64,000 bases of DNA from Pseudomonas protegens (GTDB lineage: Bacteria; Pseudomonadota; Gammaproteobacteria; Pseudomonadales; Pseudomonadaceae): NCBI RefSeq assembly GCF_003363755.1, contig NZ_CP031396.1:2480001-2544000 (forward strand), given 5' to 3'. Position numbers and translations under genes: made by a program. Under the pieces are notes generated by a model that saw only the letters and a list, made by a program, of their open reading frames with translations, was not told the DNA's origin and searched no databases. Positions within the stretch are counted from its first letter, which is position 1. Each line of letters starts with the position of its first letter. Shown piece after piece: positions 55,239 to 64,000 of the stretch.

Positions 55239-58062
55239 AGTGACGAACCTCGCCCGCGCCGCTGATGTTATCCACACAACGACCGCAGATTTCCGGGTGC
55301 TCAGGGTTCACGCCGACGTCTTCACGGCAGTGCCAGCAGCGGGCGCACTTAGGGAAGGCCGACTTGACGACTTTGAGCTTGAGGCCCGGTACTTCGGTAG
55401 CCACGGCATCCGCTGGCGCCTGGGCAAACGGTGCCAGGCTGGCGGTCGAGGTGATCAGCACGAAACGCAGTTCGTTGCTCAGCTTGGCCAGGTCGGCGGT
55501 CAGGCCATCCTCGGTAAACAGGGTGACTTCGGCTTGCAGGTTGCCACCGACGGCCTTGGCCGCACGCTGAACTTCCAGCTCCTTGTTCACTGCAACCTTG
55601 ACCGCCATCACGCCCTCCCAGTACTCGCGGCCCAGTTCGAAGTCAGCTGGCAATTCGCTCAGGCCTTCGTACCAGGTGTTGAGCATCACGGATTCGTTAC
55701 GCTCGCCCGGCAGGTATTCCCACAGTTCATCAGCGGTGAAGGCCAGGATCGGCGCGATCCAGCGCACCAGCGCTTCAGAGATGTGGTACAGCGCGGTCTG
55801 CGCCGAACGACGTGCCTTGCTGTTGGCGCCGGTGGTGTACTGGCGATCCTTGATGATGTCGAGGTAGAAACCACCCAACTCCTGCACGCAGAAGTTGTGG
55901 ATCTTCGAGTACACGTTCCAGAAGCGGTATTCGCCGTAGTGTTCCTGCAACTCGCGCTGCAGCAACAGGGTACGGTCCACGGCCCAACGATCCAGGGCGA
56001 GCATGTCCTCGGCCGGCAGGATGTCGGTGGCCGGGTTGAAACCGCTCAGGTTCGACAGCAGGAAGCGTGCGGTATTGCGGATACGGCGGTAGGCGTCGGC
56101 ACTGCGGGCCAGGATCTGGTCCGACACGGCGATTTCGCCCGAGTAATCGGTCGACGCCACCCACAGACGCATGATGTCGGCACCCAAGGTGTCGTTGATC
56201 TTTTTCGGCTCGATCACGTTCTTCAGCGACTTGGACATCTTGCGGCCCGTCTCATCGACGGTGAAACCGTGGGTCAGCAGTTCGCGGTACGGCGCGTGGT
56301 TGTCGATGGCGCAACCGGTCAGCAACGACGAGTGGAACCAGCCGCGGTGTTGGTCCGAGCCTTCCAGGTACAGGTCGGCACGTGGGCCGTTCACGTGGCC
56401 CATTGGGTGCGAACCGCGCAGTACGTGCCAGTGAGTGGTGCCGGAGTCGAACCACACGTCGAGGGTGTCGCTGATCTTGTCGTACAGCGGCGCTTCGTCG
56501 CCCAGCAGCTCGGCGGCGTCCAGCTTGAACCAGGCCTCGATGCCTTCCTGCTCAACACGCTGGGCCACTTCTTCCATCAGCTCGACGGTGCGTGGGTGCA
56601 GTTCGCCGCTTTCCTTGTTCAGGAAGAACGGGATCGGCACGCCCCAGTTGCGCTGGCGGGAGATGCACCAGTCCGGACGGTTGGCGATCATCGAATGCAG
56701 GCGCGCCTGGCCCCAGGCGGGGACGAACTTGGTGTCTTCGATCGCTTTGAGCGAGCGCGCACGCAGGGTGTCACCGCTGACCGGCTCTTTGTCCATGCCG
56801 ATGAACCATTGCGCGGTGGCACGGTAGATCAACGGGCTCTTGTGGCGCCAGCAGTGCATGTAGCTGTGGCTGATGATTTCGGTGTGCAGCAACGCACCCA
56901 CTTCACTCAGCTTATCGACGATGAGCGGATTGGCCTTCCAGATGAACTGGCCGCCGAAGAACTCCAGCGATGGCACGTAGACGCCGTTGCTCTGTACCGG
57001 GTTGAGGATGTCGTCGTTGACCATGCCGTAGCGCTTGCAGGTCACGAAGTCGTCTTCACCATAGGCCGGGGCCGAGTGAACCACGCCAGTGCCAGCCCCC
57101 AGTTCCACGTACTCGGCCAGGTACACCGGCGACAGACGATCGTAGAACGGATGACGGAAATTGATCAGTTCCAGGGCAGAACCCGGGGCGGTAGCGATCA
57201 CCGAACCTTCCAGGTTGTAGCGAGCCAGGCAGGACTCAACCAGCTCTTCGGCCAGCACCAGCAGGCGCTCGCCGGCATCCACCAGGGCGTAGTTGAACTC
57301 CGGATGGACGTTCAGCGCCTGGTTGGCCGGGATGGTCCACGGGGTGGTGGTCCAGATCACGATAGCCGCGGGCTTGGCCAGTTTGGCCAGGCCGAAGGCG
57401 GTGGCCAACTTGTCTTCATCGGCGATCGGGAAGGCCACGTCGATGGTCGAGGACTTCTTGTCTTCGTACTCGACTTCCGCTTCGGCCAGGGCCGAACCGC
57501 AGTCGAAGCACCAGTTCACAGGCTTGAGGCCCTTGAACACGAAGCCGCCTTTGACGATTTCGGCCAAGGCGCGGATTTCTCCGGCCTCGTTCTTGAAGTT
57601 CATGGTCTTGTACGGGTTGTCCCATTCGCCCAGAACGCCCAGACGGATGAATTCGGACTTCTGCCCTTCGATCTGCTCGGTGGCGTAGGCGCGGCACAGT
57701 TCGCGGGTTTTATCTGCGCCCAGGTTCTTGCCGTAGGTCACTTCGACTTTGTGCTCGATCGGCAGGCCGTGGCAGTCCCAGCCCGGAACATAAGGTGCGT
57801 CGAACCCCGACAGGGTTTTCGAGCGCAGGATCATGTCCTTGAGAATTTTGTTCAGCGCATGACCGATGTGAATAGTGCCGTTGGCATAAGGAGGACCGTC
57901 GTGCAGAACGAACTTCGGACGATCCTTGCCAATCTCGCGCAACTTTCCGTACAGGCCAATGCTGTCCCAACGCTGCAGAATCTGTGGTTCGCGCTGAGGC
58001 AGGCCGGCCTTCATTGGGAAGGCGGTGTCCGGAAGGTTTAACGTGGCTTTATAGTCGGTCAT
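55231..58062 (-). CDS. ileS: Isoleucyl-tRNA synthetase
   Basis: The 943-residue class I synthetase has the HIGH motif in [17 protein letters not shown] and a WDCHGLPIE loop. The CP1 editing domain includes [13 protein letters not shown], and the KMSKS motif is in [14 protein letters not shown]-terminal zinc site ([12 protein letters not shown], then [10 protein letters not shown]) is characteristic of bacterial IleRS type 1. Length is normal. It is the largest gene of the operon with lspA. Confidence 0.98.
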   Translation of the reverse strand: MTDYKATLNLPDTAFPMKAGLPQREPQILQRWDSIGLYGKLREIGKDRPKFVLHDGPPYANGTIHIGHALNKILKDMILRSKTLSGFDAPYVPGWDCHGLPIEHKVEVTYGKNLGADKTRELCRAYATEQIEGQKSEFIRLGVLGEWDNPYKTMNFKNEAGEIRALAEIVKGGFVFKGLKPVNWCFDCGSALAEAEVEYEDKKSSTIDVAFPIADEDKLATAFGLAKLAKPAAIVIWTTTPWTIPANQALNVHPEFNYALVDAGERLLVLAEELVESCLARYNLEGSVIATAPGSALELINFRHPFYDRLSPVYLAEYVELGAGTGVVHSAPAYGEDDFVTCKRYGMVNDDILNPVQSNGVYVPSLEFFGGQFIWKANPLIVDKLSEVGALLHTEIISHSYMHCWRHKSPLIYRATAQWFIGMDKEPVSGDTLRARSLKAIEDTKFVPAWGQARLHSMIANRPDWCISRQRNWGVPIPFFLNKESGELHPRTVELMEEVAQRVEQEGIEAWFKLDAAELLGDEAPLYDKISDTLDVWFDSGTTHWHVLRGSHPMGHVNGPRADLYLEGSDQHRGWFHSSLLTGCAIDNHAPYRELLTHGFTVDETGRKMSKSLKNVIEPKKINDTLGADIMRLWVASTDYSGEIAVSDQILARSADAYRRIRNTARFLLSNLSGFNPATDILPAEDMLALDRWAVDRTLLLQRELQEHYGEYRFWNVYSKIHNFCVQELGGFYLDIIKDRQYTTGANSKARRSAQTALYHISEALVRWIAPILAFTADELWEYLPGERNESVMLNTWYEGLSELPADFELGREYWEGVMAVKVAVNKELEVQRAAKAVGGNLQAEVTLFTEDGLTADLAKLSNELRFVLITSTASLAPFAQAPADAVATEVPGLKLKVVKSAFPKCARCWHCREDVGVNPEHPEICGRCVDNISGAGEVRHYA

Positions 58063-58075
58063 TTAAGGCTCTTCA

Positions 58076-59020
58076 TTAGCGATTGGCGCTATGGATACGT
58101 GCCACTTGGGCACGGGCGGCGGCAACATCCGCATTGATCGCCGTCTTCAACGCCTCCAGGGAGGCGAAACGCTGCTCTTCACGCAGCTTGTGGTGGAAAA
58201 CCACCGTCAAACGCCGGTCATACAGATCGCCGGCAAAATCTAAAAGATGAACTTCAAGGTGGGCCTTGCCATCACCTGCGACTGTGGGCCGGACGCCGAT
58301 ATTGGCGACCCCCGGCCACGTCTTGCCGGCGATGTCGACACTCACCAGGTAAACCCCGGAAAGTGGCACACGCCGGCGCTTCAATTGAACGTTGGCAGTG
58401 GGCGTACCCAACTGGCGCGCCAGTTTCTGCCCGTGCAGGACCCGCCCGGCAATCCGGTACGGCCGACCAAGCAGACGCTCGGCCAGTTCAAAGTCTGCTG
58501 CGGCCAAGGCATTGCGGACCTGGGTGCTGCTGACACGCAAACCATCCAGTTCTACGGTCTGCGCTGCCTCGACGGTAAACCCGTGGTTGGCGCCAGCCTG
58601 CTGCAGGAACTCGAAATCTCCGACCCGGTCGCAACCAAAACGGAAATCGTCGCCGACTTCCAGGTGCTGCACGCCCAGGCCATCCACCAGGATCCGCTCG
58701 ACAAATTCATTGGCGCTGAGTTTGCTCAGACGCTGGTTGAACGCCAGGCACAACACCCGATCGACACCGGCCTGGGCCAGCAGTTGCAGCTTGTCACGCA
58801 GGCGGGCCAGGCGCGCCGGCGCCGTCTCGGGGGCAAAGAATTCCCGCGGCTGGGGCTCGAAAATCACCACACAGCTGGGCACGCCCAACTCGAGCGCACG
58901 CTCACGCAGCCGGCCCAGGATGGCCTGGTGACCACGGTGAACACCGTCAAAGTTGCCAATAGTGGCGACGCAGCCCCGATGCTGGGGGCGCAGATTGTGG
59001 AGGCCTCGAACCAGCTGCAT
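58076..59020 (-). CDS. ribF: Bifunctional riboflavin kinase / FAD synthetase
   Basis: RibF makes FMN and then FAD. From MQLVRGLHNLRPQHRGCVATIGNFDGVHRGHQ the protein has 314 residues. The N-terminal adenylyltransferase domain has the GNFDGVHRGHQ motif, then VSSTQVRNAL. The C-terminal riboflavin kinase domain has GRVLHGQKLARQLGTPTANVQL and GVANIGVRPTV...LEVHLLDF. It ends 13 nt before ileS, consistent with the ribF-ileS pairing. Confidence 0.97.
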   Translation of the reverse strand: MQLVRGLHNLRPQHRGCVATIGNFDGVHRGHQAILGRLRERALELGVPSCVVIFEPQPREFFAPETAPARLARLRDKLQLLAQAGVDRVLCLAFNQRLSKLSANEFVERILVDGLGVQHLEVGDDFRFGCDRVGDFEFLQQAGANHGFTVEAAQTVELDGLRVSSTQVRNALAAADFELAERLLGRPYRIAGRVLHGQKLARQLGTPTANVQLKRRRVPLSGVYLVSVDIAGKTWPGVANIGVRPTVAGDGKAHLEVHLLDFAGDLYDRRLTVVFHHKLREEQRFASLEALKTAINADVAAARAQVARIHSANR

Positions 59021-59149
59021 AACGCGCTTCTTGCTCATAAAGTGGTCGATTATAACCACACCCGACGGCCGACGACAGGCAGCACCGTCACCCAAATTGA
59101 TCGAACCGACAAAACCGGTAGTTGCCTCGCACCAACGACTAAACAGCCG

Positions 59150-60688
59150 TCAGTTCAAGGCCTTGCGGTTGAAGTCGCGCAAACGGAAGCCCAGCAGGGC
59201 CAACATGCCGAAATACGCCACCACCCCAGCCACCACCAACACGCCCAAGCGCAGGAAACGCTGGAGCATGTGCCCCTGGTCCCAGGCCGGCATAAAGTGC
59301 AGCAGCCCCAGCAATACCGCCGACATCACCGTCACAGCCACGATCAGCTTCAAGGCAAACAGCCCCCAGCCCGGCTGCGGCTGAAACATCTGCTGCTTGC
59401 GCAATTGGTAGAACAACAGCCCAGCGTTGATACAGGCACCAGCGCTGATGGCCAAAGCCAGGCCAGCGTGCTTCAAGGGACCGATAAAGGCCAGGTTGAG
59501 CAGCTGGGTGACGATCAGCGTGAAGATGGCGATCTTCACCGGTGTGCGAATGTTCTGCTGTGCGTAGAAACCCGGCGCCAGCACCTTGATCACGATGATC
59601 CCCAACAAGCCCACGGCGTAAGCCACCAACGCACGCTGAGTCATAGAGGCGTCGAAAGCGCTGAACTCACCGTACTGGAACAGCGACACCGTCAACGGCT
59701 CGGCAAGTATTCCCAGCGCCAGGGAACATGGCAGCACCAGGATGAAGCACAGACGCAGCCCCCAATCGAGAATCCGCGAGTACTCATGGCGATCCTTGTT
59801 GGCGTAGGTCTTGGCCAGGGTCGGTAGCAAAATAGTGCCCAGGGCCACGCCCAGCACACCGGAAGGCAGCTCCATGAGACGGTCGGCGTAATACATCCAG
59901 GACACAGAGCCCGCGACCAGGAAGGAAGCAAAGATGGTGTTGATGATCAGCGAGATCTGACTGACCGACACCCCGAGGATCGCCGGCAGCATCTGCTTCA
60001 TCACCCGCCAGACACCGGTATCACGCACATTCAGGCGAGGCAGCACTAACATGCCGATCTTCTTCAAATGCGGCAGTTGATAGAGCAATTGCGCCAAGCC
60101 CCCTGCCAGCACCGCCCAGCCCAGGGCCATCACTGGAGGATCGAAGTAGGGCGTAAGAAACACCGCGAAGATGATCATGCTGACGTTGAGCAGAGTCGGC
60201 ACGAACGCCGGCACCGAGAAGCGGTTCCAGGTATTGAGAATCGCCCCGGCCAGGGAGGACAGCGAGATCAGCAATATATAAGGAAAGGTCACCCGGAGCA
60301 GATCGGAAGTCAGGGCGAATTTTTCCGGGGAGTCGACAAAACCCGGTGCCGTAGCCCAGATCACCCAGGGTGCAGCGATGATGCCCAGGGCAGTGACCAG
60401 GGCCAGAACTAGGGTCAACAAGCCCGATACATAGGCAATGAAGGTCCGAGTCGCCTCGTCCCCCTGCTGACTCTTGTACTCCGCCAGAATCGGCACGAAG
60501 GCTTGAGAGAAGGCTCCCTCGGCAAAGATTCGCCGCAACAGATTGGGCAACTTGAAGGCAATGAAGAAGGCATCCGTAGCCATCCCGGCGCCGAACGTGC
60601 GCGCGATGATGGTATCGCGGACAAACCCCAGTACCCGGGAAAGCATCGTGATAGAGCTGACCGCGGCCAATGACTTGAGCAGGTTCAT
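59150..60688 (-). CDS. murJ: Lipid II flippase MurJ (MviN)
   Basis: MurJ flips lipid II across the inner membrane for peptidoglycan synthesis. From [33 protein letters not shown] the protein has 512 residues with about 14 membrane helices. It has [37 protein letters not shown] and [14 protein letters not shown]. It is followed by a 129-nt gap to ribF and is divergent from rpsT. Confidence 0.96.
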   Translation of the reverse strand: MNLLKSLAAVSSITMLSRVLGFVRDTIIARTFGAGMATDAFFIAFKLPNLLRRIFAEGAFSQAFVPILAEYKSQQGDEATRTFIAYVSGLLTLVLALVTALGIIAAPWVIWATAPGFVDSPEKFALTSDLLRVTFPYILLISLSSLAGAILNTWNRFSVPAFVPTLLNVSMIIFAVFLTPYFDPPVMALGWAVLAGGLAQLLYQLPHLKKIGMLVLPRLNVRDTGVWRVMKQMLPAILGVSVSQISLIINTIFASFLVAGSVSWMYYADRLMELPSGVLGVALGTILLPTLAKTYANKDRHEYSRILDWGLRLCFILVLPCSLALGILAEPLTVSLFQYGEFSAFDASMTQRALVAYAVGLLGIIVIKVLAPGFYAQQNIRTPVKIAIFTLIVTQLLNLAFIGPLKHAGLALAISAGACINAGLLFYQLRKQQMFQPQPGWGLFALKLIVAVTVMSAVLLGLLHFMPAWDQGHMLQRFLRLGVLVVAGVVAYFGMLALLGFRLRDFNRKALN

Positions 60689-60857
60689 GAAAAGGTTGTT
60701 TGCCTGTAGATAAACAGCAGGCGAAAAGACGCCCACTTATGCGATACTCCGCGCCGCAACAGCACAGAGCCAAAGCTCGCGAGTTTACAGGTCAAGCGCC
60801 GGAAATAAATATCCCGCCTCTTCAGATCGACCACTCAGCGGAACGCATCAGCTGCCC

Positions 60858-60886
60858 TTGACAAGACTTCAACTCATCGGCATGAT
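60858..60886 (+). promoter_or_regulatory. Probable sigma-70 promoter of rpsT
   Basis: TTGACA, a 17-nt spacer, then CATGAT followed by a GC-rich TCGCGG. The -35 is perfect and the -10 matches 4 of 6. Placement about 50 nt before the rpsT start suits a ribosomal protein gene. Confidence 0.6.
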
Positions 60887-60939
60887 TCGCGGCCTATTTT
60901 GTTTGCTATTTCCCAAAAAGTCTTTCGAGGAGCTCGACG

Positions 60940-61218
60940 GTGGCCAACACACCTTCCGCCAAAAAACGTGCAAAACAGGCTGAGAAGCGTCGCAGCCACA
61001 ACGCCAGCCTGCGTTCCATGGTTCGTACCTACATCAAGAACGTAGTTAAGGCCATCGACGCCAAAGACGCTGCTAAAGCGCAAGCCGCTTATGTTCTGGC
61101 CGTGCCAGTTATCGACCGCATGGCCGATAAAGGCATCATCCACAAGAACAAAGCTGCTCGTCATAAAGGTCGTCTGAATGGCCACATCAAGGCTCTGAAC
61201 CTTGCTGCTGCAGCCTAA
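60940..61218 (+). CDS. rpsT: 30S ribosomal protein S20
   Basis: S20 binds 16S rRNA early in 30S assembly. The 92-residue, lysine/alanine-rich protein begins at a GTG ([27 protein letters not shown]) preceded by GAGGAG. It ends [20 protein letters not shown], fully typical. A rare GTG start may help autoregulation, as S20 start-codon choice is known to do in E. coli. Confidence 0.98.
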   Translation: MANTPSAKKRAKQAEKRRSHNASLRSMVRTYIKNVVKAIDAKDAAKAQAAYVLAVPVIDRMADKGIIHKNKAARHKGRLNGHIKALNLAAAA

Positions 61219-61232
61219 GCGACACGCTTGTT

Positions 61233-61260
61233 AAAAAACCGACCCAAGGGTCGGTTTTTT
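61233..61260 (+). terminator. Rho-independent terminator of rpsT
   Basis: AAAAAACCGACCC and GGGTCGGTTTTTT flank AA, a perfect palindrome usable in both directions. Confidence 0.92.
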
Positions 61261-61329
61261 ATTGCCTGCAATTTACCCGCCCGCAACGAGCCAGCCCCAT
61301 CAGGGGCCGGCCCGGCAATTCTCAACAGG

Positions 61330-61791
61330 TCATTGATGAGGCCAAGGCAGAATAGGAATCGCCGTTACCGCATTCTGCGGACTGCCCTCGATCACACGAT
61401 CGCTATAGACCAGATACACCAGGGTGTTGCGCTTCTTGTCGAGGAAGCGCACCACCTGCATGGTCTTGAACACTAGCGAGGTGCGCTCCTTGAAGACCTC
61501 GTCACCATCCTTGAGCTCGCCCTTGAAAGCGATCGGCCCCACCTGGCGACAAGCAATGGATGCCTCAGCACGATCCTCAGCCAAACCCAAGCCACCCTTG
61601 AGACCACCCGTCTTGGCTCGCGACAGATAACAAGTCACGCCATCCACCTTGGGATCATCAAAGGCCTCGACCACGATCCGGTCGTTAGGCCCGACAAATT
61701 TGAACACCGTGGACACCTGGCCAATTTCCTCGGCCGACACCATGAACGGCATCGCCAAGAGCAGACCCAACAATCCTTTTGCTATGCGCAT
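61330..61791 (-). CDS. creA: CreA family periplasmic protein
   Basis: The 153-residue protein has a signal peptide ([20 protein letters not shown]) then [43 protein letters not shown]. That is the CreA pattern, with conserved CYLSRA and IACRQVGP cysteines. CreA is a conserved envelope protein of unknown function in gammaproteobacteria. It is 19 nt after proB on the same strand, so probably in the obgE-proB-creA operon. Confidence 0.92.
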   Translation of the reverse strand: MRIAKGLLGLLLAMPFMVSAEEIGQVSTVFKFVGPNDRIVVEAFDDPKVDGVTCYLSRAKTGGLKGGLGLAEDRAEASIACRQVGPIAFKGELKDGDEVFKERTSLVFKTMQVVRFLDKKRNTLVYLVYSDRVIEGSPQNAVTAIPILPWPHQ

Positions 61792-61810
61792 TCGCTTTTC
61801 CTTAGGTCAC

Positions 61811-62929
61811 TTACACCAGAATCAGGTTATCGCGGTGAACCAATTCCGGCTCAGCCATGTAACCCAGGACACCGACAATCGCATCAGAGGGCTGACCGAT
61901 GATTTTCTGCGCCTCAAGGGCACTGTAGTTGGCCAGGCCGCGGGCAATTTCACGCCCATCAGGCGCCACGCACACCACCATTTCACCGCGACGGAAACCA
62001 CCCTGGACCTGCTTGACCCCCACTGGCAACAGACTCTTGTTGCCCTGAGACAGGGCCGACACAGCCCCCTCATCCAGCACCAGGGTACCGCGGGTTTGCA
62101 GATGCCCGGCAAGCCACTGCTTGCGCGCCGCCAACATGCCACGCTCCGGCGACAACAAGGTACCGATGCGCTCCCCCGCCTTCAGGCGATCCAGCACCCG
62201 CTCCAGACGCCCACCAACAATGATGGTATGCGCCCCGGATCGCGCCGCCAGGCGCGCCGCTCGCAACTTGGTCTGCATACCACCACGCCCCAACGCCCCA
62301 CCAGTACCGCCAGCCACGGCATCCAGCGCCGGATCATCGGCCCGCGCCTCGTAAATCAACTGCGCATCGGGATTGTTGCGCGGATCAGCATCGAACATGC
62401 CATCGCGATCAGTGAGGATAACCAGCAGGTCCGCCTCCACCAGATTGGCCACCAGCGCCGCCAGGGTGTCATTATCGCCGAAGCGGATTTCATCGGTCAC
62501 CACGGTGTCGTTTTCATTGATCACCGGAATCACCTTGAGCTCCACCAGCGCCCGCAAAGTACTGCGAGCATTGAGGTAACGCTTACGGTCCGACAGATCG
62601 TCATGGGTCAGGAGAATCTGCGCCGTATGCCGGCCATGCTCGGCAAAGCTCGACTCCCAGGCCTGCACCAAGCCCATCTGGCCAATGGCCGCAGCCGCCT
62701 GCAGCTCATGCATCGCACTCGGTCGTGCGGTCCAGCCAAGGCGACTCATTCCGGCCGCCACAGCACCCGAAGAGACCAGTACCAATTCGACACCCGCCCC
62801 ATGCAAGGCCACCATCTGCTCGACCCACACGCCCATTGCCGCGCGATCCAGCCCCTTGCCGTCCGCCGTCAGCAGTGCACTGCCGATCTTCACAACCCAG
62901 CGCTGCGCACCCGTCACCTTGCTCCGCAT
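61811..62929 (-). CDS. proB: Glutamate 5-kinase
   Basis: ProB phosphorylates glutamate, the first and feedback-regulated step of proline synthesis. From [21 protein letters not shown] the protein has 372 residues. The kinase domain has [38 protein letters not shown] and [17 protein letters not shown]-terminal PUA domain includes [19 protein letters not shown] and [16 protein letters not shown]. obgE lies upstream on the same strand. Confidence 0.96.
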   Translation of the reverse strand: MRSKVTGAQRWVVKIGSALLTADGKGLDRAAMGVWVEQMVALHGAGVELVLVSSGAVAAGMSRLGWTARPSAMHELQAAAAIGQMGLVQAWESSFAEHGRHTAQILLTHDDLSDRKRYLNARSTLRALVELKVIPVINENDTVVTDEIRFGDNDTLAALVANLVEADLLVILTDRDGMFDADPRNNPDAQLIYEARADDPALDAVAGGTGGALGRGGMQTKLRAARLAARSGAHTIIVGGRLERVLDRLKAGERIGTLLSPERGMLAARKQWLAGHLQTRGTLVLDEGAVSALSQGNKSLLPVGVKQVQGGFRRGEMVVCVAPDGREIARGLANYSALEAQKIIGQPSDAIVGVLGYMAEPELVHRDNLILV

Positions 62930-63112
62930 CTTATTCAACCTTTGCCAGCGAGCAGCGCGACCGAGCGCCACTCATGGGGTTATTCGTATTTAAGCCTTGC
63001 AGATACCAAAACGCCGCTCGAATGAGCGGCGCCTTGAGAGCTGGCTGGCAGCGATGATAACACCGCGCCCGCCCAGATAAACCGTGTTCGCGGACAAGCC
63101 CGCACCACAGGA

Positions 63113-64000
63113 TCAGTCGCGGACGTAGATGATTTCCGGGCCGTCCTCGTCATCCACATCCTCTTCATCCCAGTCATCGTCGCCGATGTCATGGACACTC
63201 TTGACGCCGCTACGGCGCAGGGCACGCTGATCGTCCAGCGCCTGCAACTGGGCACGCGCCTCATCTTCGATGCGCTGATCCAGCTCGGCCAGCTCATCGG
63301 CATAGGCCGGGTCGGCTGCCAGGCGATCGGCACGATCTTCCAGATAACGCATGATGTCGCGACTCAGACGCTCGGTACCATCCTTGGAGATGGCCGAGAT
63401 CACGTACACCGGACCAGTCCACTCCAGGCGATCAACGATCTCCTTGACGCGCTCCTCACGCTCCTCCTCAAGAATCTGATCGCTCTTGTTCAGCACCAGC
63501 CAGCGCTCACGCTCAGCCAGGGACGGACTGAACTTGACCAACTCGTTGACAATCACTTGCGCAGCATCCGCCGGATTGGTTTCATCCAGCGGAGCCATGT
63601 CCACCAGATGCAGCAGGATGCGCGTACGCGCCAAGTGCTTGAGGAAGCGAATCCCCAGGCCAGCGCCATCGGAAGCCCCTTCGATCAGACCTGGAATATC
63701 GGCGATTACGAAGCTCTTCCAGCGGTCGACACTGACCACGCCCAGGTTGGGCACCAGCGTGGTGAATGGGTAATCAGCTACTTTCGGCTTGGCGGCGGAA
63801 ACCGAGCGAATGAAGGTACTTTTACCGGCATTCGGCAAACCCAGGAGGCCGACGTCCGCCAACACCTTCAATTCCAGCTTGAGATCACGCTGCTCACCCG
63901 GCTTGCCCGGAGTGGTCTGTCGCGGCGCACGGTTGGTACTGGACTTGAACCGGGTGTTGCCCAGTCCGTGCCAGCCACCCTGCACCACCATCAGGCGCTG
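63113..64000 (-). CDS. obgE: GTPase ObgE/CgtA (3' part; 5' end beyond the window)
   Basis: ObgE is an essential GTPase linked to 50S assembly and the stringent response. The 295 codons present cover the end of the glycine-rich Obg fold ([21 protein letters not shown]). The G domain follows: GLPNAGKS P-loop, [29 protein letters not shown] and SAISKDG, plus a very acidic C-terminal tail ([17 protein letters not shown]). The start lies beyond 64000. Linkage to proB is normal for Pseudomonas. Confidence 0.97.
   Translation of the reverse strand, partial: QRLMVVQGGWHGLGNTRFKSSTNRAPRQTTPGKPGEQRDLKLELKVLADVGLLGLPNAGKSTFIRSVSAAKPKVADYPFTTLVPNLGVVSVDRWKSFVIADIPGLIEGASDGAGLGIRFLKHLARTRILLHLVDMAPLDETNPADAAQVIVNELVKFSPSLAERERWLVLNKSDQILEEEREERVKEIVDRLEWTGPVYVISAISKDGTERLSRDIMRYLEDRADRLAADPAYADELAELDQRIEDEARAQLQALDDQRALRRSGVKSVHDIGDDDWDEEDVDDEDGPEIIYVRD

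Noticed and set aside
55129..58041. 970-codon open frame on the plus strand opposite ileS
   Set aside because: It mirrors the real ileS gene on the other strand; GC-rich Pseudomonas genes often leave long antisense frames. No protein-like domain or ribosome site was seen.

Overview
The window is chromosomal DNA of a fluorescent-group Pseudomonas, most like the P. fluorescens / P. protegens / P. chlororaphis lineage. The basis is GC-rich codon use, the Pseudomonas-specific cbrX-cbrA-cbrB-crcZ block with its sigma-54 promoter, the pcnB-folK-panB-panC-pgi-acs order, Pseudomonas-restricted small families (DUF3094, PP0621, DUF1780), a CrcZ-type RNA, and a LuxR solo of the plant-associated type next to a proline iminopeptidase gene. 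Species rank is inference. I see no prophage, insertion sequence, CRISPR array or integrative element. Most of the window is core genome, interrupted by gene-loss scars and one accessory signalling block.

Layout. 1-3.8 kb: tail of a Rieske-type protein, sfsA, an aminotransferase, dksA, gluQ. 3.9-9.0 kb: carbon/nitrogen control module cbrX-cbrA-cbrB, then the regulatory RNA CrcZ with a CbrB dyad, a -24/-12 promoter and a terminator. 9.2-19.6 kb: pcnB-folK, panB-panC (no panD), pgi, acsA with an A-rich Hfq/Crc-like motif, an MpaB-family oxygenase, the scar of a thiolase gene, and an rRNA-type methyltransferase. 19.6-30.9 kb: a DUF748 envelope protein, a BON protein, pilA, then pilC-pilD-coaE-yacG without pilB, several small conserved genes, and a type II NADH dehydrogenase.

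30.9-40.4 kb is the accessory signalling region. It holds proline iminopeptidase plus a LuxR solo (putative operon), a lux-box-like dyad, a creatinase, and a RocA/RocR/RocS-like set (NarL-type regulator, REC-EAL phosphodiesterase, BvgS-like phosphorelay kinase). 40.5-46.8 kb: a tRNA operon Asn-Pro-Lys plus an extra tRNA-Pro, clpB with a sigma-32 promoter, pgeF-rluD, bamD. 46.9-53.2 kb: a reduced type IV pilus minor-pilin cluster (pilR without pilS; pilE, pilX, pilW, pilV; a 172-residue protein where pilY1 is expected; a FimT-like pilin), with thiO beside it. 53.2-64 kb: ispH, fkpB, lspA, ileS, ribF, murJ, then rpsT, creA, proB and the 3' part of obgE.

How it fits together. CbrA/CbrB with CrcZ control catabolite repression, and acsA in the same window carries a matching target-like motif. 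The pilus genes form a regulon without several essential parts. pilA keeps a good sigma-54 promoter and PilR keeps an AAA+ core, but pilB, pilS and pilY1 are absent here, the PilR sigma-54 contact motif is GSFSGA, and the PilA prepilin has Ala rather than Gly before the cleavage site. The LuxR solo, peptidase and creatinase may form a host-signal-responsive nitrogen-scavenging unit. I found no convincing wholly unknown machine. The best leads are the 172-residue pilus-locus protein, the LuxR-solo/creatinase dyad, the thiolase scar and the tRNA-Pro/terminator duplication.
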